Source: Deltaproteobacteria bacterium
GTDB lineage: Bacteria; Desulfobacterota; Desulfuromonadia; Desulfuromonadales; BM103
Assembly: GCA_019313105.1 (NCBI GenBank)
Contig: JAFDBW010000131.1
Location: 1 to 7,662, forward strand
Length of the DNA stretch: 7,662 nucleotides
Direction of reading: 5' to 3'
Numbering within the stretch: the first letter of the stretch is position 1; each line of letters opens with the position of its first letter. Both the position numbers and the translations under genes were made by a program. The notes under the pieces are model-generated. The model was given only the letters and a program-made list of their open reading frames with translations, did not search any database and was not told the DNA's origin. Below, in pieces: positions 1 through 6,625 of this stretch.

Positions 1-1180
1 CTATTTCAGCTGAGAAGGTGGCTCCCCGGGCAATGAAAACACCGATTATCCCTGCCGCCAGCAGGGCTTTTACCGCTGCGTCTTCATCAAGCCCGAGAAA
101 CTCTGCGGCGGCCACGCAGGTCCCCGGCAAAACTCCGCACGAACCAGCGGTGGGAGCCGCAACCACCAGGCCCATGGAACTTTTGCATTCCATGGTGGCC
201 GTCACGGCCAAAAGAATGGCATTCAGGACACCCGCATCAAGCAGCCGTCCCTGCTCCATCAACTCCTTGTATTTACCGGACTGCCAACCGAGGATGCGAT
301 CATCATATTCCGTCCCGGCGAGTCCTGCATCGATGGCCCGGCGCATAACCCCGGCGATCTGACGCATCCTTTCGAAGACCTCGTCTTCCGCCATCCCGCC
401 ACGGGCACTCTCGTACTTTACCGCCAGTTGCCAAAGCGTCAGGGAAGCTTGCGCGTTATATTCCAGCATTTCCTGGCAAGTCAGGAATGGCAGCAGCTCC
501 TGCTCCATGGCAAGCACCGGCATCACCGGCTCGATCGTTCTGATCACCAGCTGTCCGGCCTGCCCTTTCATTGGAGCCAGCAGCTCTTCGATGTCGACCT
601 TGCCTCTGACCTGTACGATCGTGACTCCTGCGTGACTGTTGAGCTTTATTTTTTCATCAGCCAGATGTCTCTCAAGCAGGGTCAGCACACCCAACCCCGC
701 CTGACCGACAAAGATCAGGGTCTCATACTGATCGCCAAGGATTGTGATCGGGACATCATCAATCGATATGACTTCGATCATGCCACCACCGGTGGAGATC
801 GCTACCAGTTTGTGCTTTTCCCTACTGTTTTTCAGAGTCAATCGGTAAGTGTTCGGGTGGATGTCACCGAAGTCCCCGATACGCACCTCGGTGGTCACCC
901 CTGCAGCGTGCAGGGTCTGCTCGGATTGGGCGAGTCGACCATTGGTCGCGTCCCAACCCAGGAGACCACCCCACAGACCGATGTCGCTGCCCTGGTTGTC
1001 AAATGTCAGGGCCAGCGAGCCTTGCGCGTCACACTCGACCAGCACGTCATCGATCACACCCTGCATCAGTGTCCTGGCAATCAGACCGATACGCAGAGCG
1101 GCAGCACAGTGTGAACTGGACGGACCTCTCATCACTGGCCCGATAACGTCGTTGAAAATACTGGGATGAAGATTGCTCAT
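1..1180 (-). CDS. Single-chain iron-sulfur L-serine dehydratase (L-serine ammonia-lyase), 3' end outside window
   Basis: The reading frame runs open from an ATG at 1180-1178 to the left edge, giving 393 complete codons and no stop; the C-terminus is missing. The N-terminal part (about residues 5-150) matches the serine dehydratase beta domain, with DVIGPVMRGPSSSH at residues 11-24. The middle (about 150-230) has a GGG turn and a possible degenerate ACT-like stretch, which is uncertain. From about residue 245 the alpha domain begins; PTAGSCGVLPG at residues 343-353 carries Cys348, which should be the first [4Fe-4S] ligand. The other two cluster cysteines expected of this family would lie just beyond the edge. 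Known members deaminate L-serine to pyruvate and ammonia in the cytoplasm. Beta and alpha domains fused in one chain of roughly 530 residues is inferred from the family. The residue after SSSH is Cys25, where classical enzymes have Thr. GGAG at 1194-1191, 10 nt upstream, supports the start. It follows the AKR gene in the same direction after 134 bp. Its true substrate could be another beta-hydroxy amino acid. Confidence 0.9.
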   Translation of the reverse strand, partial: MSNLHPSIFNDVIGPVMRGPSSSHCAAALRIGLIARTLMQGVIDDVLVECDAQGSLALTFDNQGSDIGLWGGLLGWDATNGRLAQSEQTLHAAGVTTEVRIGDFGDIHPNTYRLTLKNSREKHKLVAISTGGGMIEVISIDDVPITILGDQYETLIFVGQAGLGVLTLLERHLADEKIKLNSHAGVTIVQVRGKVDIEELLAPMKGQAGQLVIRTIEPVMPVLAMEQELLPFLTCQEMLEYNAQASLTLWQLAVKYESARGGMAEDEVFERMRQIAGVMRRAIDAGLAGTEYDDRILGWQSGKYKELMEQGRLLDAGVLNAILLAVTATMECKSSMGLVVAAPTAGSCGVLPGTCVAAAEFLGLDEDAAVKALLAAGIIGVFIARGATFSAEI

Positions 1181-1314
1181 ACTCAAAACACTCCACGAGG
1201 AGGGTTATTCAGGTCACGGCAGCTTTCCTGCTAGGTGGTGACAAATCGGCTCCTTAGATAAAGCCGTTCAGAGAGCCTTTTAGCTCGGGTAGGTCAGTCA
1301 ATAGACGACGCAGG
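1181..1314 (-). other. Structured intergenic region between AKR and serine dehydratase
   Basis: This 134-bp gap holds three small inverted repeats. One is gagc (1273-1276) with gctc (1283-1286). The second is cggctcc (1247-1253) with aaagccg (1260-1266), which gives a 7-bp stem in minus-strand RNA if two G-U pairs are allowed. The third is gtcac (1213-1217) with gtgac (1238-1242), enclosing gcag/ctgc (1219-1222, 1228-1231). None is followed by a convincing U-run on the minus strand. A TTGTCA element resembling a -35 box is present on the minus strand near 1245, but I find no matching -10 at 16-18 bp. The gap could carry a weak terminator, a processing site or a promoter for the dehydratase; I cannot decide which. 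No small ORF or recognised riboswitch is evident. Confidence 0.4.
1247..1266 (-). terminator. Weak candidate hairpin downstream of AKR
   Basis: In minus-strand RNA the arms CGGCUUU and GGAGCCG form a 7-bp stem (two G-U pairs) around a 6-nt AUCUAA loop, about 50 nt after the AKR stop. It is followed by AUUUGUC, only a poor U-tract. It may cause partial termination between AKR and the serine dehydratase, but it does not meet the usual criteria for a strong intrinsic terminator. Confidence 0.2.
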
Positions 1315-2316
1315 TCAAAGAACCTGCATCTTCATCCATGGCGCAGAATTATGGAAATCGGCGACGGCGCTGCCCGGCGGGACCAGCGCGTCACACGCTG
1401 CACGGGTTTGATCGTCGAGTTGCATCTCCATAACCGGCAGAAAATGTTCCAGCTGCTCCAGGGTGCGCGGCCCGATCAGCGGCGCGGTGATGCCGGGCTG
1501 GTCTTTGACCCAGAGAACCGCCAGCTGAGCCGGGGAGATGCCACGATCTTTGGCCAGCTGCACAAACCGGCTGCCGACCTCGATGCCCCGCGCAGTGACC
1601 CGTTCCGCATAGATTCCACCACGCAGTGCCGCCCTGGAGGCTTCCGGGGTCTTGTCAGCGTCGGCGTAGCGCCCGGCCAGGATACCCATGGCGAGCGGTG
1701 ACCAGGGGAAGATGCCAAGCTGGTACTCCTGGCAAAACGGAACCATTTCGTTCTCTATCCGCCGATCCAGCAAGTTGTAGGGCGGCTGTTCCGAGACAAA
1801 ACGTACGTAGCCCTTCAGCTCGCTGGCCATGATCGATTCCATCACCTTCCACGCCGGGGTGGTCGAACAACCGACATAGCGTACCTTGCCCTGACGAACC
1901 AGATCGGTCAACGCGCACATTGTTTCCTCTATAGGCAGCTCGAAGGAAGGTCGATGCAGCTGAAACAGGTCGATGCAATCAACTTGCAGGCGCTTCAGAG
2001 ACTCTTCACAGGCCTTCATCAGGTGCAGACGGGAATTGCCGCAATCATTCGGCCCGGGACCGGTCGGGTAGTGGGCCTTGGTGGCCACCAGGACCTGGTC
2101 ACGACGACCGCTGGCAGCCAGCGCCCGACCGATGATGCGTTCACTTTCACCCTTCGCATAGCTGTTACTGGTATCGATCAGGTTGATACCAGCATCAATC
2201 GCGCGTTCGATCATCGCAATCGATTCTGCTTCAGGGGTGGGGTTTGCGAAGTTGTCAGAACCAAGACACAGCGGGGCGACCTTAACGCCGGTTCTGCCGA
2301 GCAGGCGGTATTCCAT
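1315..2316 (-). CDS. Aldo/keto reductase, NADP(H)-type
   Basis: This is a 333-residue cytoplasmic TIM-barrel oxidoreductase of the aldo/keto reductase superfamily, expected to interconvert carbonyl and alcohol groups using NADP(H). The opening MEYRLLGRTGVKVAPLCLGS is typical of the family. The catalytic tetrad is intact: Asp48 and Tyr53 (DTSNSY), Lys80 (ATK) and His121 (QLHRP). IGPRTLEQLE at residues 281-290 matches the C-terminal cofactor-binding segment. A longer frame begins at 2364, but it would overlap the SDR by 41 nt and add 16 residues before the conserved start. The ATG at 2316 has AAGGTAGG 6 nt upstream, so I chose it. It lies 7 bp after the SDR stop and is probably translationally coupled to it. 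The length is normal. The sequence does not reveal its substrate; a sugar, aldehyde or keto-acid derivative are all possible. The last codon is followed by TGA at 1317-1315. Confidence 0.93.
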   Translation of the reverse strand: MEYRLLGRTGVKVAPLCLGSDNFANPTPEAESIAMIERAIDAGINLIDTSNSYAKGESERIIGRALAASGRRDQVLVATKAHYPTGPGPNDCGNSRLHLMKACEESLKRLQVDCIDLFQLHRPSFELPIEETMCALTDLVRQGKVRYVGCSTTPAWKVMESIMASELKGYVRFVSEQPPYNLLDRRIENEMVPFCQEYQLGIFPWSPLAMGILAGRYADADKTPEASRAALRGGIYAERVTARGIEVGSRFVQLAKDRGISPAQLAVLWVKDQPGITAPLIGPRTLEQLEHFLPVMEMQLDDQTRAACDALVPPGSAVADFHNSAPWMKMQVL

Positions 2317-2322
2317 AGAGCG

Positions 2323-2330
2323 CCTACCTT
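2323..2330 (-). promoter_or_regulatory. AKR ribosome binding site overlapping the SDR stop codon
   Basis: On the minus strand AAGGTAGG contains the TAG stop of the SDR (2326-2324) and ends 6 nt before the AKR ATG at 2316. It fixes the AKR start and suggests that ribosomes finishing the SDR reinitiate on the AKR. Confidence 0.6.
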
Positions 2331-3073
2331 GCGGTGAAACCAGCATCGACGTTGACCATCGCACCGGTCATGTAGCTGGCGGCATCGGAGGAGAGAAAAA
2401 GCACAACCCGGGCGATCTCAACCGGCGCGGCAAGACGTCCCATCGGCACACTGTCAGCGAGGGCCTGCATCATCTCCGCAGTCACCGGAGCAGAGCGTTC
2501 CGAAGTCAGCATCGGCGTGTTGACCTCTCCGGGGCAGACCGCGTTGATCCGAATGCCATCTTTGACGTGGTCGAGAGCCATGGCTCGGGTAATCTGGTGC
2601 ACGGCACCTTTAGAAGCACAATAGGCCATCACACCTGCGGCACCGACTTCACCCCAGATCGAACCGAAGTTGACGATTGCCCCGCTGCCTTGTTCCTTCA
2701 TGACGGCCACTGCGGCACGGCTCATGTAGAAGACCCCGTTGACGTTGACGTTCATGATCCGCTGCCATTGTTCGTCCGTCGTGCCAGGGCCATCGGCACG
2801 TACGATGATACCGGCGGCGTTCACCAGGATGTCGAGGCGACCGTAACGTTCCACGGCCGTGGCGACGGCCTGTTGACAGAACGAGGAGTCGCTGACATCA
2901 CCAACCAGAGGCGGGTCGGCAGAGATATCCGAGGCGACCTGTACGGCCAGGTCAGCATTGCGATCGACAACCAGAACCCTGGCACCGGCAGCGCTGAATT
3001 CCCTTGCCGTCGCAGCCCCCATGCCTGATGCGGCCCCTGTGACCAGAGCAACCTTATCCGCAAAATCCATCAT
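2324..3073 (-). CDS. Short-chain dehydrogenase/reductase (classical SDR, FabG-like)
   Basis: This is a 249-residue classical SDR, a cytoplasmic Rossmann-fold enzyme that oxidises an alcohol or reduces a ketone. The dinucleotide motif TGAASGMG is at residues 12-19. Asp37 at the end of beta-2 (VVDR) suggests NAD(H) rather than NADP(H). NAAG is at 85-88. The catalytic set is present: an Asn in the NVNVNG helix (108-113), Ser138, Tyr151 and Lys155 (YCASK). PGEVNTPM (181-188) and the GxxVNVDAG C-terminus are typical. Two adjacent ATG codons (3073 and 3070) are possible starts. GGAAAGAG at 3086-3079 suits either, so the start is uncertain by one residue. The gene begins 42 bp after livF with no hairpin between, so co-transcription with the transporter is likely. 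Homologues act on sugars, hydroxy acids, steroids and acyl-ACP, so the substrate is not predictable. The name FabG would be unsafe because no fatty-acid synthesis genes are nearby. Confidence 0.94.
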   Translation of the reverse strand: MMDFADKVALVTGAASGMGAATAREFSAAGARVLVVDRNADLAVQVASDISADPPLVGDVSDSSFCQQAVATAVERYGRLDILVNAAGIIVRADGPGTTDEQWQRIMNVNVNGVFYMSRAAVAVMKEQGSGAIVNFGSIWGEVGAAGVMAYCASKGAVHQITRAMALDHVKDGIRINAVCPGEVNTPMLTSERSAPVTAEMMQALADSVPMGRLAAPVEIARVVLFLSSDAASYMTGAMVNVDAGFTAR

Positions 3074-3115
3074 TTTGTCTCTTTCCAGATTATGGCAAAA
3101 TCAGGTCATAGAACT

Positions 3116-3832
3116 TTACTCACCGAGATATGCGTTGATAATCCGCTCGTCATTTTTGAGCACTTCGGCTTCATCGTGCATGACAATCTCACCGGTCTCG
3201 ACGACATAGCCGTAGTCGGCGACCCCCAAGGCCATCTTGGCATTCTGCTCCACCAAAAGGATAGTGATCCCCTCTTCATTGAGTCTTTTGACAACCTTCA
3301 TAATGTCCTTGACCAGGAAAGGGGCCAACCCCATCGAAGGCTCATCGAGCAGCACCAGCTTCTGCCCGATCATCAGGGCACGGCCCATCGCCAGCATCTG
3401 CTGCTCGCCACCGGACAAAAGGCCCGCGTCTCGGTGACGTCTTTCGCCGAGGACCGGGAAGAGCTCGTAAACATGATCCATGCGCTTTTTGCGCTCTGCA
3501 TCGTCCTTGAGGGTGAATGAGCCCAGCTCGAGGTTCTCTTGAATCGTCATCCCCTTGAAAATCCGCCGCCCCTCCGGGACGTGGATCAGACCGCGTTTGA
3601 CAATATCGTGAGCGGGTTTGCCGAAGATGTTTTCGCCCATGAATTCGATCTTGCCGCCAGTCGGTTTGAGCAGTCCGGAAATGCACTTCATGGTGGTACT
3701 CTTGCCAGCACCGTTGGCGCCGAGCAAGGTGACTATCTGACCGGACTTGACTTCCAGGCTGATCCCGCGCAAAGCATGAATATGGCCGTAATGAGCGTTC
3801 AGGTCTGTTATTTTCAGGACTACGTCTGACAT
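3116..3832 (-). CDS. livF: LIV-type amino acid ABC transporter ATPase LivF
   Basis: This is a 238-residue ABC ATPase, one of the two cytoplasmic motor subunits of a high-affinity branched-chain (LIV/HAAT) amino acid importer. It has Walker A GANGAGKST (38-46), signature LSGGEQQ (139-145) and Walker B LVLLDEPS (159-166). The Q-loop position reads VPEGRR (85-90), and the switch position is Gln196 in LLVEQNA rather than His. Both are characteristic of LivF proteins, including that of E. coli, and separate it from LivG. The C-terminus INAYLGE is also typical. The ATG at 3832 lies 2 bp after the livG stop, and its purine-rich ribosome binding site (AAGGA at 3849-3845, spacing 12 nt) lies within the end of livG. 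The protein should pair with LivG as a heterodimer. The gene name is secure; the transported substrate is not. Confidence 0.96.
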   Translation of the reverse strand: MSDVVLKITDLNAHYGHIHALRGISLEVKSGQIVTLLGANGAGKSTTMKCISGLLKPTGGKIEFMGENIFGKPAHDIVKRGLIHVPEGRRIFKGMTIQENLELGSFTLKDDAERKKRMDHVYELFPVLGERRHRDAGLLSGGEQQMLAMGRALMIGQKLVLLDEPSMGLAPFLVKDIMKVVKRLNEEGITILLVEQNAKMALGVADYGYVVETGEIVMHDEAEVLKNDERIINAYLGE

Positions 3833-3834
3833 TT

Positions 3835-4602
3835 CTAGTCGTCTTCCTTTCCGAGATAAGCCTCGATCACCTTCGGATCATTCTTCACTTCTTCCGGAAG
3901 GCCCTGCGCGATATTCTGGCCATAGTCGATGACGTAAATATATTCTGAGACCTTCATGACCAGGCCCATATCATGTTCGATCAGCAGGACAGTGATTCCA
4001 AGCTCATCGCGAATCCGTCTGATGAGTTGAATCAACTGCTGTTTTTCATCGTAATTGAGGCCCGCGGCCGGCTCATCCAACAGCAGGAACTTTGGTTTTG
4101 TGGCCAGGGCGCGAGCCCATTCGACACGCCTCTGGTCACCGTAAGCCAGGTTTGACGCATTGCGATTTTTCTGCTCCAGAATGCCGACGAAATCAAGGCA
4201 CTTTTCGCAGTGCTCGGTGATTTCCCGCTCTTCTTTTCGCTGCCCCGGCGAACGCAGAACCGAGCCGAAAAAACCGACATGTGAGCGGCAATGCATACCG
4301 GCTTTCACATTGTCTATCACCGACATGTTCTTAAACAGTCTCAGATTCTGGAAAGTTCTGGCCATACCTGCCTGAGTGATCGTATGCGGCTTCTTGCGCA
4401 TGATCGACTTGCCGCGAAAGTTGATAGCGCCGGAATTGGGCTGGTAGAAGCCAGTAATCGAATTGAATATTGATGTTTTCCCGGCGCCGTTCGGACCGAT
4501 CAGACTCATGATCGAGCCTTCCTCAATTGTCATGTTCATCGAATCGATGACCTTGAGGCCGCCAAACTGTAATACAATATCCTTAACTTCCAGAAGGGAC
4601 AT
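3835..4602 (-). CDS. livG: LIV-type amino acid ABC transporter ATPase LivG
   Basis: This is the second ATPase of the importer, 255 residues from the ATG at 4602. It has Walker A GPNGAGKTS (36-44), Q-loop Gln85 in TFQNLRLF, signature NLAYGDQRR (151-159), Walker B FLLLDEPA (172-179) and the switch His210 in LLIEHDM. The LAYGDQRR form of the signature and the long helical insert between the Q-loop and signature are LivG hallmarks, so they are not defects. A GTG one codon earlier (4605) could be used. The AGGAG at 4614-4610 is 7 nt from the ATG but only 4 nt from the GTG, so I favour the ATG. The gene is 32 bp after livM (29 bp if the GTG is used) and 2 bp before livF, consistent with a single transcript. 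LivG keeps the canonical switch histidine that LivF lacks. Confidence 0.96.
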   Translation of the reverse strand: MSLLEVKDIVLQFGGLKVIDSMNMTIEEGSIMSLIGPNGAGKTSIFNSITGFYQPNSGAINFRGKSIMRKKPHTITQAGMARTFQNLRLFKNMSVIDNVKAGMHCRSHVGFFGSVLRSPGQRKEEREITEHCEKCLDFVGILEQKNRNASNLAYGDQRRVEWARALATKPKFLLLDEPAAGLNYDEKQQLIQLIRRIRDELGITVLLIEHDMGLVMKVSEYIYVIDYGQNIAQGLPEEVKNDPKVIEAYLGKEDD

Positions 4603-4609
4603 CACTTCT

Positions 4610-4614
4610 CTCCT
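4610..4614 (-). promoter_or_regulatory. livG ribosome binding site
   Basis: AGGAG on the minus strand is spaced 7 nt from the ATG at 4602 and 4 nt from the alternative GTG at 4605. The spacing favours the ATG as the livG start. Confidence 0.6.
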
Positions 4615-4634
4615 GTTACACTCTTGATGAATCT

Positions 4635-5558
4635 CTAGCCAAGCCGCTCGGGCCAGATGCCTTGCGGACGCTTCAGCATCAGTATCAGCATAATGAGGGC
4701 AAACGCCAGCAGGCGCATATCACCGACAAAACGGAATATCTCGGGAAAAAGGACCAAAACAAAGGCACCGCAGATGACACCCGGGATTTTTCCCATACCG
4801 CCGATAACCACGCCAAGCAGGATCAGGATCGATTGGGTGAACATGAATGTCTCGGGAGAGATGGCCGTCATCTTGACGGCAAAGAAACTCCCAGCAACGC
4901 CACCAAAGACAGCACCGATGACGTAAGCGGCCAGCTTGACCCGGACCCGGTTAATACCCATCGCCTCGGCAGCATCCTCATCTTCACGAACATATTGCCA
5001 GGCCCTGCCTAGTCGAGAATACTGCAATCGATAGCTGATAAAGATCGCCAGAAAAGCCAGGATGAGGAAGGCGTAGTAGTAGTGAATGTTGCCGTTCATT
5101 TCGATGCCGAAGAAAGATGGTCTCTCAATACCGAAGATGCCGCCGGACCCGCCGGTAATTTTCAGGTTTCTCGCCGTAATCCGGACGATCTCACCGAAAC
5201 CTAGCGTCACGATTGCCAGGTAGTCACTCCTGAGTCGCAACGTTGGTCCGCCGATTATCACACCTGACACTGCCGAGAAAAGTATCGCGAACGGGATGGT
5301 CAACCAGAAGTTCATGCCGAAGTTAGAAGTCAGTATTGCTGTGGTATAGGCTCCGACCGCAAAAAAGGCCGCGTAACCGAGATCAAGCAGGCCCGCATAG
5401 CCGACGACTATATTCAAGCCCAGGCAGACAACAACGTAGAAGAACACATCTGAAAAAGTGTTCATTACATAGTTATTGGCCACCACCGGCATGGCGATCA
5501 CAATAAAGGCCAGAAACGCGTAGACCTGGGTCATTTTTTTCTTGTTCTTTTCCAGCAC
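4635..5558 (-). CDS. livM: LIV-type amino acid ABC transporter permease LivM
   Basis: This is a 307-residue inner-membrane permease with roughly nine to ten hydrophobic segments, starting near residue 12 and ending near 295. Family motifs are GYAGLLDLGYAAFFAVGAYT (53-72), LRLRSDYLAIVTLGFGEIVR (107-126), ITGGSGGI (134-141) and the cytoplasmic EAA-type coupling loop REDEDAAEAMGIN (191-203), which contacts the ATPases. KRPQGIWPE near the end is also typical. The start is GTG at 5558, 2 bp after the livH stop. GAGAGG 8 nt upstream supports it over an ATG eight codons downstream (5534), which lacks a good ribosome binding site. The N-terminus is lysine-rich (KNKKK), as expected for a cytoplasmic end. 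The length is near that of shorter LivM proteins, without the N-terminal extension of the E. coli protein. With LivH it forms the translocation path. Confidence 0.95.
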   Translation of the reverse strand: MLEKNKKKMTQVYAFLAFIVIAMPVVANNYVMNTFSDVFFYVVVCLGLNIVVGYAGLLDLGYAAFFAVGAYTTAILTSNFGMNFWLTIPFAILFSAVSGVIIGGPTLRLRSDYLAIVTLGFGEIVRITARNLKITGGSGGIFGIERPSFFGIEMNGNIHYYYAFLILAFLAIFISYRLQYSRLGRAWQYVREDEDAAEAMGINRVRVKLAAYVIGAVFGGVAGSFFAVKMTAISPETFMFTQSILILLGVVIGGMGKIPGVICGAFVLVLFPEIFRFVGDMRLLAFALIMLILMLKRPQGIWPERLG

Positions 5559-5560
5559 GG

Positions 5561-6475
5561 CTACATCCTCTCAATCTCGGTCTTGCCCAGCAGACCGGTC
5601 GGTTTGAAAAGAAGCAGGAGGATCAGGATTCCGAAGGCGAACACATCTTTCCATTCAGAACCGATGAAGGGTAACTGGGTGCCAAACGCTTCCAGCAGAC
5701 CGAGGATCAGTCCACCGAGAACCGCGCCAGGGATGCTGCCGATCCCGCCGATAACAGCAGCGGTAAAAGCTTTCAGACCGATCAGGAAACCCATGAAGAA
5801 ATGGATACTGCCGTAATAGACGCCGGCCATGACTCCAGCCGCACAGGCCAGTGCGGAACCGACGAAAAAGGTCAAGGCTATGATGCTGGTGACATTGATG
5901 CCCATCAGGCGGCAGGCGTCCTGGTCAATGGCGATCGCCCGCATCGCCTTGCCGAGCATGGTCCTGCTGATAAAGAAATGCAGCACCGTCATCAAAATGG
6001 CAGTCGAAGAGACAAGGATAATTTGCGTGTACGTGATAAAGACGTTGCCGAATTCGACGCCTTCATAGCCCAGATCGACGGGAAAGGCCTTGTACTCGCC
6101 ACTCGTCGATGCCATGACGAAGTTATAAAGCACCATGGAGACGGCCAGAGCCGTGATCAGGATCGACAGCCGCGGGGCACTCAACATAGGCACATACGCC
6201 ACGCGCTGGATCAATACGCCGAGCAGGCCCACCAGGATCATACTGATAATCATGGCGACTAGAATACCGGCCCAGCCGGCGCCCAGGAAAGGACTCAGCA
6301 GGCCCAGCAGAATCAGCCCGACAAAGGATCCGACCATGTAGACATCACCATGGGCAAAATTGAGCAGTTTGATTATTCCGTAGACCATCGAATAGCCCAA
6401 TGCGACCAGACTGTAGAAAGATCCGAGGATCAAACCGTTCACTAGTTGCTGAAAGAAAATATCCAGTGTTGACAC
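5561..6475 (-). CDS. livH: LIV-type amino acid ABC transporter permease LivH
   Basis: This is a 304-residue inner-membrane permease with about eight hydrophobic segments. Diagnostic motifs are LNFAHGDVYMVGS (38-50), the coupling loop KAMRAIAIDQDACRLMGIN (176-194), the glycine-rich GLKAFTAAVIGGIGSIPGAVLGG region (233-255) and the C-terminal FKPTGLLG (290-297). It is the partner of LivM, and the paired loops dock onto LivG and LivF. The start is GTG at 6475, with AAGGGA 8 nt upstream. It stops 2 bp before livM. It is the first permease gene after livK, but 204 bp separate them, the largest gap in the transporter block. Internal repeats, frameshifts and missing motifs are not seen. Confidence 0.95.
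   Translation of the reverse strand: MSTLDIFFQQLVNGLILGSFYSLVALGYSMVYGIIKLLNFAHGDVYMVGSFVGLILLGLLSPFLGAGWAGILVAMIISMILVGLLGVLIQRVAYVPMLSAPRLSILITALAVSMVLYNFVMASTSGEYKAFPVDLGYEGVEFGNVFITYTQIILVSSTAILMTVLHFFISRTMLGKAMRAIAIDQDACRLMGINVTSIIALTFFVGSALACAAGVMAGVYYGSIHFFMGFLIGLKAFTAAVIGGIGSIPGAVLGGLILGLLEAFGTQLPFIGSEWKDVFAFGILILLLLFKPTGLLGKTEIERM
5567..5572 (-). promoter_or_regulatory. livM ribosome binding site inside the 3' end of livH
   Basis: GAGAGG on the minus strand lies within the last livH codons, 8 nt before the livM GTG at 5558. It selects the GTG start and implies translational coupling of the two permeases. Confidence 0.55.
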
Positions 6476-6483
6476 TACTCTTA

Positions 6484-6489
6484 TCCCTT
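6484..6489 (-). promoter_or_regulatory. livH ribosome binding site
   Basis: AAGGGA on the minus strand ends 8 nt before the GTG at 6475, supporting GTG as the livH start. Confidence 0.5.
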
Positions 6490-6544
6490 CTTAGGACTCA
6501 TCGTTCGTACTGAGCCACATTTGGCCGTCGCGGACAGCGAAAGA

Positions 6545-6573
6545 TTTAAACGACGGCCCGGTAAAATACGCAA
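6545..6573 (-). promoter_or_regulatory. Weak promoter-like pair upstream of livH
   Basis: On the minus strand TTGCGT (6573-6568) and TTTAAA (6550-6545) are separated by 17 bp, the optimal sigma-70 spacing. Only three of six and four of six bases match consensus. An inverted repeat, ggccgtcg (6523-6530) with cgacggcc (6551-6558), flanks the -10-like box. This could be an internal promoter giving extra livHMGF transcript, or chance in an AT-richer gap. Confidence 0.2.
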
Positions 6574-6625
6574 CACGGTTATGGTTGTAGGAAGGTATCC
6601 AGGCGCATGAACAAACAGGGTACGG

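Noticed and set aside
18..362. Plus-strand open frame (114 codons) near the left edge
   Set aside because: It is antisense to the dehydratase alpha domain including the conserved PTAGSCGVLPG cluster motif. Ala/Ser/Pro-rich composition indicates a shadow.
428..1114. Plus-strand open frame (228 codons) opposite the serine dehydratase
   Set aside because: The minus strand encodes a continuous beta-alpha serine dehydratase with clear motifs over the same bases. The plus frame has low-complexity composition rich in Gln and His and no recognisable domain.
1197..1246. TTGTCA element as the -35 box of a dehydratase promoter
   Set aside because: No acceptable -10 hexamer is found at 16-18 bp spacing on the minus strand.
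2317..2364. Longer AKR start at 2364
   Set aside because: It would overlap the SDR by 41 nt and add residues before the conserved family start, whereas the ATG at 2316 has a well-spaced ribosome binding site.
2183..3028. Long plus-strand open frame (281 codons) antisense to the SDR and AKR
   Set aside because: It spans two genes with intact catalytic motifs on the opposite strand, is rich in His, Arg and Asp from reverse codon use, and shows no recognisable domain. It is a shadow frame.
3245..3577. Missing Q-loop Gln and switch His in LivF as possible loss of ATPase function
   Set aside because: VPEGRR and VEQNA at these positions are the normal state of LivF proteins, including E. coli LivF, so this is not a defect.
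5801..6262. Plus-strand open frame (153 codons) opposite livH
   Set aside because: It is highly charged and rich in Asp, His, Arg and Gln, which is the expected reverse reading of hydrophobic permease codons. It has no domain and no independent support.
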